Shown in pieces: positions 56,176 through 64,000 of a stretch of DNA of 64,000 nucleotides. This DNA comes from Calycina herbarum (taxonomy: Eukaryota; Ascomycota; Leotiomycetes; Helotiales; Pezizellaceae): assembly GCA_001414485.1 (NCBI GenBank), contig LLEY01000071.1, forward strand, positions 124,001 to 188,000. The letters are read 5' to 3'. Under the pieces are notes generated by a model. It saw only the letters and a list, made by a program, of their open reading frames with translations, was not told where the DNA came from and did no database searches. The translations under genes were made by a program, and so were the position numbers. Positions within the stretch are counted from its first letter, which is position 1. Each line of letters starts with the position of its first letter.

Positions 56176-58665
56176 CTAGGAAGTGAGACGCCAAACCACC
56201 ACACCAGCGACAGCGATACCGAGGGCTACTTTGCCAACGGTGATTTTCCAATTTATTCCCTTGACCTTCTTGTCAACCTTGACGATTCTTTCCACTTCCA
56301 TTTCCTCTTCCTTCTCAGCAAGCCTATGAATTTGGGAAAGGTAATTGTCGAAAGACTCGATATTATTCTCCGAAGCAAATAAAAACGGGGTCACCTCTGG
56401 CGCAGCCATAGATGAAGTAGTCAAGACTGTATTGTTGACCGTGGACGAGAGCGGCGCCACGGGACCAACCTTGATGGGGGCCAGGTGCGTGTTGGACCAG
56501 GATGACGATACAGCCGAGTAGATGAGAGGGGGGACATAGCAGAAGAATGCAAATAGCATGAAGGAGAAAGCTAAGAATGCCATGGCATTAAGGTACATAG
56601 TTCCAGGGGTAGCGGTAGACCACCATTCTTCCGCATTCTCCTTGGTGGGTCTGGCAGTGTTGGATTGATAGATGAATCTTTCGTTATCGAGCTATTGTTT
56701 AAGATGACGATTTTGCTCAAGGTTGCAATCGAAATGCTTTTCCAAAAAGCTTTTATCGTCCTTCAAATCGGCAATTTCGGTTTGGGCAGCTGCAAATTCG
56801 CCGAGAAGGATTTTCTGGGAAGTTTAAGATGGACCACTTTCTTCTCGTGTTCCTCCAACAGGTCGATGATTTGACTATCATGTTCGTCCCGCAAAAAGCT
56901 CATTTGAGTGTCGCGTTCCTCCTCCGCAATTCTTTTCTCGTTCTTCAATGTGGTAATGTTGGAAGCCAACTTTCGGTTGGAATCCGCAAGGCCCGAATTT
57001 TGTGTAGATAAGTCGGCGATGGTTTGGTTTGCTTTGATTTTGGCTTGTTCAGTGTCGAAGAGAGTATCCTCCAGCTCTTGAAGTCTGTTCGATACGAAAG
57101 TCCGATAACGGCTCAATGAAGAGAACTCTTGCGTGCGTTCGTTCCACTTTTTCTCGTATTTCTCTTTCTCCTCGCGGCATTTTTGGAGACCTCTTTCGAG
57201 TTCCCGTTCTCTAATCGAGGGTTGTGGGCAGATATGTCCGTTTTTAAGTTTCAAATTGGCATTTTCGGTTTCCAAGTCCTTGATCTAGGAAGTATTAGTG
57301 GGGTTCACAGCTTTTTGTGCATGTGATAGAATGAGTGACATTGTGCGAGAGAAGGTAAGATAATCAAAAACATTATCTAACACGGTTGCGACAATTAAAG
57401 ACTAGATATCTCAATTATCCTATCCATTTCGAAAAATAGTCGATATTGTTCGGAGAAGGTAGGAGAATCAATGAGATTATTCAGGACGGTTGAGATAATT
57501 AAAGACTATGCATCTCAACTCTTCCATCTGGTCCGAATAACAAAATAATACTTAAGATGATTCGAGAGAAGGCAGAAGAGTAAAGACATTGTCTAAAACA
57601 GTTTGAGCTGTTCGAAGACTACGTCTTTTAAATCCTCTGTTCCATCTCGATTAACCAAATAATGCCCAAGATTATTCGAAAGAAGGCAGGAGGATAAAGA
57701 TATTATCCGAGACAGCCGTGGAGATGGTCTATCTCAATTATCCCAACCATCTTGAATAATAAAATCATACTTCAGATCATCCGAGACGAACAGGAAGAAT
57801 CAAAAGAGATCATCCTAGATAGATTTGAGTATTTGAAGCGAAAAAGCTCAATACTCCAATCCATCTAGGATGATTGAGATGATTCGCGGATATCCAATCA
57901 ATTAGGAGGGGGTAAATAGAACCAAACTTCTGGGAAAGGGTTCAATCTCACCTTTTGGGCGGTTGTGCTGCTATTCTGAAGTGCCAGAACAAGGGAACCC
58001 AATCTTTGCACCTCGACAACGTAAGGGGCCAAGATCTCTTGATGTCGCGTTTCGGCATCTTGCATCCAACTCGCCTTGTCATGCTCATATTTGTCTTCGT
58101 ATTTCACTTCGTATTGTTGGGAAACACGTGCCTCTTGTGCGGCATTGAGTGGGTGATCAGCTTCTGTGACTTGTTGGGGGGGTGCAGCGGCGGAAGACTG
58201 AGATGAGGGAGGTTGAGGTGCGGGAGTTTTTGGTTCGGGCCATTCGCTGGAATATATTAGTAGACGCACTCTCATTAAAAGAAGAGACAAGTGCTTAGTG
58301 GTGGATGAGAAGGAGCAAAAACCCTCTCGAGGACCAGTATTGGGGAGCCAGGGGTGGAAAAAGGGATCCAATAACTTACAGAACGTAACCGTCTTAACTC
58401 ATCTTCTGCGGTAAACTTCTGACCGTCTGCCGCCATTTTTTCAGAAATCGCGGTTGCTTTGGCTTCTTTGGCTTCACGCAATTCCTCATCGCGCGTCTTC
58501 AATTGACTCTCGAGTCTCTCTCTTTTGAGTGTTTCTTCATCGAGCTTCCTGTTGACTGTTCCGAGATAATCCGCTACCTTATCAAACTGTTTTTTGAGAT
58601 TGTTGGGGTACTCTGTCTTGATCCACTCGACCGGGAATTTCAAAAAAATTGATGTTGTTCACCAT
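56176..58665 (-). pseudogene. Coiled-coil membrane protein, paralogue of the 50.8-kb gene, frame broken at several points
   Basis: Order from 5': MVNNINF (ATG 58665), coiled coil (FDKVADYLGTVNRKLDEETL), Pro/Ala-rich linker (PKTPAPQPPSSQSSAAAPPQ), coiled coil (KEKYEKKWNERTQEFSSLSR), a membrane helix (MAFLAFSFMLFAFFCYVPPL), and a C-terminal tail helix (VGKVALGIAVAGVVVWRL). This is the layout of the 50.8-kb gene. Breaks: a T7 run at about 58646 where T6 keeps frame, a shift at about 56810 before AAAQTEIADLKDDKSFLEK, and an in-frame TAG at 56692-56694. The junction near 58250-58379 could not be phased. The 667-nt intron 57285-57951 (GTGAGA...CCTAG) holds a tandem repeat array. It may be a young pseudogene, or a real gene with assembly indels. 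Confidence 0.6.
57349..57830. repeat. Tandem array of the CTCGAACAAT-core family (copy 7), inside an intron
   Basis: About 4.5 diverged units begin at GAGAAGGTAAGATAATC (57349), GAGAAGGTAGGAGAATC (57453), GAGAAGGCAGAAGAG (57566), GAAAGAAGGCAGGAGG (about 57680) and GAACAGGAAGAATC (about 57787), so the period is 104-114 bp. The minus-strand cores read CTACCTTCTCCGAACAATAT, CTGCCTTCTCTCGAATCATC and CTGCCTTCTTTCGAATAATC. Units also contain the complementary words GAGATGGTC and GACCATCTC. Confidence 0.75.
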
Positions 58666-59997
58666 CTTGGAAGTATTAGGTAGGGGTTGAGAGTGGTGGT
58701 GTTGAAGGTATGAGGGGTAAAGGTATGAGGGGGGTTGTCGAGTAGCCGGACGCGTCGACGACCAAGAGTAAGCGTGTTCGTAACGTTGCCGAGTATCTAG
58801 ACGATGACGAGAACGGTGCGCGAGAGTTTTTGGGTGTTCAGAGAACAGATACGAGTGATTTGCGAAGTTGTTGAGTGTTTAGTCTATGACCAAGGTAAAC
58901 GGTTTCGCGATCAATGTCGGTGTATGATGAGAAGGGGAGCAGGTCAAGTCCCGAGGGTCGACTGCCTTAAGTGCCTTTTTAGTGGGAAATTAGTGCGAGG
59001 CAGGGGTAGGAAAATCGTAGTGAATTGGAGGATGATTTAATGGTGGCTGGGGTCGTGCCTGCGAAGTGAATGTTAGAGTGAAATAGGGGATTTCGCTTAG
59101 CGCGACTTGACACCAACACCACCACTTGCCAACCTCACGGTGACAAGAAGAGCGATTACGAAGGGAATATGACATGCTGCACCGTAACTCTATGTATGAT
59201 ATTCAGTTCTTGCTTGCCGGCAGCATAAATATCCAGAGGCTATTCAATATTTGGGAGGGTTCTATCGCCAGTCGACCTCGACCAGCGACTTCAACACGCG
59301 ACCCCCTGCAATAATGGACCAATGACATCTCTCACTCAAACAATCCCCAAAAACCACAAGTCCGAACCAACCACCCCAATAGCCTATATCTCCCTCTGCC
59401 ACTCGCCACCCATCCGAGCATTCAGAGCAAAAGCTTCCACTGAAGAGACCAATGCAGGTTGACAGAATATTTGCATGACCCCGCCGGCATTGCACAACCA
59501 CAGTGAAGGCTCTCATGTATACCGACAGAGGTTTTGCGTGAGCCCACATAGCACGAAGTTCTGTTAGAAATTGAATGAATGCCTTCTCGCAAAGCACACT
59601 TCTCAGTGAAGCTTCTGATGTTGATAGTGGAAGAATTACCATCAGCCACGAAGTAGGAAGACGGCGAGATGGGTTGATGGACTTGGGCGAGGTATGGGAT
59701 GTACTTTGGCGATATGATGTAAGTTGAAATGAATTGCACTATCTTAAAATGTCATTTCTTACTGTAACAACACTGCATGAACAAGAGTAAATCCAATAAA
59801 ACCGAAGAACATACACACGTACCTACCAAATACCAATTTACAGGCGACAGAACCCTCTTCAACACCCGAGAAGGAAAACACACAATTGACCTCAACAAGA
59901 ACCAAACACAAAAAAATCAACTTTTCAATTACCCCACCCCCAAAAAACAATAGAACATCTAAACATCTAAAAAACCAACCCCATCCCTCCCTCTTCC
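58666..59997. other. Intergenic region
   Basis: An unrecognised minus ORF at 59262-59642 (126 codons, Cys/Trp-rich) has no domain or conserved look. 59750-59997 is likely the 3' UTR of the DOP1 gene. Nothing else is supported. Confidence 0.4.
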
Positions 59998-62900
59998 CTA
60001 CAACGCCTTAACCACACTCCCCTCATCAAACAGATCCCCCAACAATCCCCTCCTACACCCCTCCAAATCCACCACCCCCATCGAATACGTACTCTCAAAA
60101 GCCCAAATACTCAACTGTCCAAAGAACGGTCTCAGCACCTTAGCAACCAACTCATCCTTCCTCTCCCAACTCCCCTCATCACTAATGCCCCCCGGTCCAA
60201 TAAGTAATCTCCTCATCTGGCTCTGACTAGCCTGCATAGTATTACTTTCCTGCTGCACAGCAGAAGAGGGTGCGGCATGGGAGCCCAATTCCTCCGAGAG
60301 CTCGTCTGCAAGGGCTGTAGGATGAAAGTGCGAGGAGCGGTAGACGGCATCGATGGTGTCGGTTATGAAGAGCCATTCGTGGAGTTGGAAGTCGTCGGGC
60401 GCTACGCAGATGAGCGTGTCGAGGAGTTTGCAGGCTTGGAGGAGAGAGGTGTTGCTGTAGGTGTCTGAGGCGGCGCTGTGGTCGGGCGCTACGATGGAGG
60501 ATATTGCGGTGTGTAATTCTGCGTTGATGATGGGCCATAGGGTAGCGAGGTGGATTGTGGAGGTTTTCAGAACTAATGCACGAAGTAAGAGATAGATATC
60601 TGCCCTGGTGGTTGAGGAGGGCGAAGAAGTAGTGGTTGCTGGAAGCAGCTCTACAATCTTTTCTTGTATTAATGGCAGATCTCCGACGAAATTATCATCC
60701 ATTCCTGCCAGGATAAGTGTCGCAGCACGACGCAGATTCAGTTGCGTTTTTCGATCTGCTTCAAGTCTGGCGGATGTCGCTCCAACACCAAAGACGATAC
60801 CCGCAGTGGCAGGGGGAACAATTCGGGTGAGTATCTCCGTCATTCGCTCTTTGTCACTCATGGTCCATTGCTTCAATAACGGGAGCCAGTCATTCTCAAC
60901 AAGTGATACGGGACTTGAAAAGAATTTAGGATCAAGGAAAGCATCACCGAGGTCCTTTTTCCATGCCTTTTGGTTGTTGGCCAATCTGCTCAGTTGGTAG
61001 AGTAACTCGAGGGTGCTTTTAGAGACGTTATCTGGGAATGATTTGGACTTGAATGTTGGCCCAATGACACTAGTTGAGATGGTGTTGGATGCGGAAAGTA
61101 CACGGTCAGGCTCGACAAGGATTTTAGGTAGGTTTGGGGCAATCGATGCGAGAATTCCGACGACATCGTCAGATCTCGATAGCGTGGATACGGTGTTGGT
61201 CATTGAGCGTTCATCGGCATCTGATGACACTTCTGAGAATCCCATCGGCCGAGTGGTGAATATTGCTGTTAATAATCGGAGAAATAGATCCTGTACATCC
61301 ATTAGCAAATGTCAAATATATGGGACCATTAACAACTTACACCTAGTTCTCTTCGCATTTTACGCTGCTCACCAAAGTTTGTATTGTCAACTTTCTCTCC
61401 CAGTATTGCGGCAAACTCCAATAGACTTGGCAACGTCTGCCTGTGAGGGAAGGGATTCGTCAACAAATCCTTCAAGAAGGTCATGCAATCAGTCCATATT
61501 TCATCCATGGTGTCATCTTCCAAAGACCGGGCATATTCAACCAAGAAGACCACGAGATCCGTATCATTGAGTGACGAGGTCATAGTTGACTTTCGTGAAG
61601 GGTCCAGAGCAGCTGGGTTTGTACGACTATAAATAGCATTGAATATGGCCGGAATTGTGTGCTTCGGACTTGATCCGTCCAGTACGTGGAGGAGGTTGAA
61701 GACCACCGTGGGCTTTGGAACGGTCTCTTGTTGAGATTTCTGCCATATCTCCACAACTGTCTCTAAGCACTCCAATGCTTCTGCAGCAAACAAGTGTTCA
61801 AGTAGCCTGCGAGCACGATTTCTCATACGCAAGGATGTATAATTAAACGAAGCCACGGACTGCGGATCCTGATGAGTTGTTTCCTGTCCACCCCAAGACC
61901 AAATAAGGAAGCATATTCGCACAGCATCTTGGAATGACAACAAGACCGTAAGCCGATTGTTTGCTGTAACACTCCTCGATTGGGGAGCATCAGATGTGAA
62001 AACATTAGAAACCATGTTGCCAAAGAAGCCTTGAGTCTGTTCTGGACTCTTGACGATGGGTGTTTTTGATTCGTCCTGAAGCAATTTGTCATGCCCTCTA
62101 GCGAGGACTTGCTCGAGTCCGTTCAGTAACGATATCAAGGTAGATTCGGGCGCCACCCCTCCAGCATCGAGATCCGAGTCCTTGAAAGTTTCTTGCAAGC
62201 TTTTGAATGTTTGCCCTATTTGAGCACAGAGTGTTTCGACCAGAGGAATAAGAATCTGGAAAATGTTGTCTGAATAGAATGGGAGACATTCGGTAAGGAA
62301 GCTGACCCAACTATCAAGTACCGGCCTGCTACTCGGAGAAGCAAACCCTGCTTGTAAACATTTGATGAGTTTTTGCGGAGGGGGAGGATGTCTCATAAAT
62401 GGGCCTAAATCAACCCTATCTGTTGACGAAGAAGGTATCGAGATCTGGGGTGTCTCTTGGGTATTCGGGCGTTTTAGTTCCGCCGCGGATGGTTCTGGTG
62501 CTGCGAGAGCCGCAGATGCATTCCGAATTCTGAGCGAATCATACACAACGTCCAGCAGCAAGACTTGAATAAAAGGATCAGTCCCACCAAGAGAATGGCT
62601 CAAGCGCTCGATAAGGGTATCCTCTAGTTTCAAGCCAGCGAGCTGCGTAGAGTAGGGGCTCAGTAGTATTTGATGAAGGGTCGTCAACGCGGTCCTGTGA
62701 AACTGACTCATTCGGACGTCTGGCTCAGTCCTCTTGGGATCCTTACTTCCAGAAATCGCCTTTAGACAAACGTGCAAGAAAAACTCGAGGAGAGTGACTT
62801 CATTATCGCGACCAGCTAAAGATGTTCGTTAGCATTATATGCCAAGGAGCGCAATCAGATAACGTACTTATTCTACTCAGAAAATGGACACTTCCATCTG

Positions 62901-64000
62901 GGGCAATGGTGTTCTCGGCTAGGGCAGCCCACATGCCATCGGATGACCAGCGCAAAATGTTTGAGAGAGTTTGAAGATAATATAAACATTGATCCAGATC
63001 ATCTTCTGGGGTGTATGGTCTCACACTGTCTTCTGCTAGGCTAGATTTCCCCGCAGGTGTCGTTTGCAGAAATTTGAACTCCGCAAATTTTGAGACAAGG
63101 AGATGAAAAAGCCTGGTAACATGTTAGAATAATGTAGCAATGAGGAAATTCATAATACGAACTTATCGATACCGACAAGACTGTGTAACCAGGTTCTTAC
63201 TGTCATGAATAGTTGTGTACGCTCATCTACCAGTGCATCCAGAAATAGGAAAAGAGGCCGTGCAAGCATAACTTGGTAATTTGCAGTGCCCGAAAGACGA
63301 TTTCCCCCTTGCATCTCATTGAGAGTCGATTTGGAAGACCTTCGTTCCATATGGCCTGCGTTATCTTGAAGTGTATGTGTCCAGAGAACGCTAAAGCTGC
63401 GGCCAGGATCTGCGTCCCGAACAGCGAAAGTCCCCTTAACATCATGTTGCAACATCAAAGAGCAGATGGTTGATTCCACCTCCCGATTGGATAATGTCAG
63501 GCTTTTCTGGAGCTGCCAGAGACAGCGGACTGTCTCAACGTGATATTTGGGTTGGGCTGCCGAAAGGTATGACCAAGCCAGGCGCACTAAGGGGTCTATC
63601 AAGTCAGACAAATCCTTCTTCGACAAATATGCAGACGAAAAGAGGTTGGTGGCAAGTGATACGATCGACGTAAAAGCTACAAATGGCAGTTGAGAGGGTT
63701 TTGCCATTTTACTATGCACAGATGAGAGTATATTTGCAACATCTAGGCTCTCTGTTTTGGGGATTTTCTTCAGTATCATCACTAAAAGCTTGGTCTTCAT
63801 GCCAGCATCAGCACTTGATACCAGATCTGAAAGACTTTGACTAGTAATGATCCCCACTTCCCTCATCAGAAGCTGACTCATACTATTTGCAGAGAATGGA
63901 GGTGCAACAGCATCAAGGTTCCCTTGATCTTCCACGTAAAATGTCTTCATGATTCGCAGTATCTCGGTGCCAGATTTGTGGCAAATCTCCTCATCCGCAT
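59998..64000 (-). CDS. DOP1: Dop1/Dopey homologue (endosome-Golgi trafficking, development), 5' end outside window
   Basis: Four exons in the window: 63163 to beyond 64000, 62868-63112, 61341-62815 and 59998-61290, with introns of 50, 52 and 50 nt; phases agree. About 1,283 C-terminal codons are visible; Dop1 proteins are about 1,700-1,850 aa, so roughly the N-terminal third is missing. Landmarks: EICHKSGTEILRIM at the edge, YQVMLARPLFLFLDALVDER then TVRTWLHSLVGIDKLFHLL, FLHVCLKAISGSKD, and near the end LLQACKLLDTLICVAPDDFQ and LHEWLFITDTIDAVYR. The C-terminus (VVDLEGCRRGLLGDLFDEGS) is Leu-rich as in the family. Yeast Dop1 works with Mon2 and Neo1 at the trans-Golgi/endosome; Aspergillus dopA controls developmental patterning. 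The frame is fully open, so the gene is probably functional. Confidence 0.93.

Noticed and set aside
59262..59642. 126-codon minus ORF downstream of the coiled-coil pseudogene
   Set aside because: Cys/Trp-rich without recognisable motif, overlapped by another frame; insufficient support for a gene call.
1..64000. CRISPR arrays, bacterial operons, rRNA genes
   Set aside because: No regularly spaced identical repeats of CRISPR type, and the window is clearly fungal nuclear DNA; no rRNA-like conserved stretch was seen.

Overview
This is nuclear DNA of a filamentous ascomycete fungus. The genes have short spliceosomal introns (mostly 42-65 nt, GT-AG) and encode fungal families: a PTH11-like rhodopsin-fold membrane protein, an SF3b p14 splicing factor, an RNA-dependent RNA polymerase and a Dop1 homologue. 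The repeats carry the signature of repeat-induced point mutation (RIP): AT-rich, CA/TG-poor, with TAG/TAA where Gln and Trp codons stood. Leotiomycetes is a plausible class, but this is inference; no species call is possible from sequence alone.

Layout. 1-640: tail of a minus-strand gene cut by AT-rich DNA. 956-15610: three transposons nested inside one another. A Fot1/pogo-type DNA transposon (956-15610, inverted repeats) was split inside its transposase gene by a Ty3/gypsy chromovirus (1893-14675, 232-bp LTRs, target duplication ATACC). That element was in turn hit by a second Ty3/gypsy chromovirus (2261-8998, 446-bp LTRs, target duplication CCTCT). All three are inactivated by RIP. 17-27 kb: a secreted PAN/Apple-like protein, an SF3B6 (p14) gene and a seven-TM receptor-like gene. 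27.8-44.4 kb: three well-preserved genes, namely a 1,205-aa RdRP, an alpha/beta hydrolase and a 2,367-aa sacsin-like protein with two HSP90-type ATPase modules. 45-59 kb: accessory DNA with a frameshifted small mitochondrial-type ORF, AT-rich inverted-repeat elements, BTB and transcription-factor pseudogenes, two related coiled-coil membrane-protein genes (one intact, one broken), and a LINE-like insertion. 59,998-64,000: the 3' two-thirds of a DOP1 gene running off the right edge.

The most unusual signal is a diverged family of about 100-180 bp non-coding repeats sharing a core close to CTTCTCGAACAATGA. Copies fill the four exceptionally long introns of the hydrolase, sacsin-like (two introns) and coiled-coil pseudogene loci, and others lie between genes. 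Elsewhere introns are about 50 nt. The family behaves like an introner-like or intron-tolerated mobile repeat, and in one intron it is amplified as a tandem array of about 104-114 bp units.

The RdRP (RNA silencing) and the RIP-mutated graveyard show two separate genome-defence layers in one window. The other genes are not an obvious pathway: pre-mRNA splicing (SF3B6), endosome-Golgi traffic (DOP1), chaperone-like (sacsin-like), surface sensing (PTH11-like) and secretion (PAN-like). Exon models below were built by hand; where stated, reading phase was checked across every junction.
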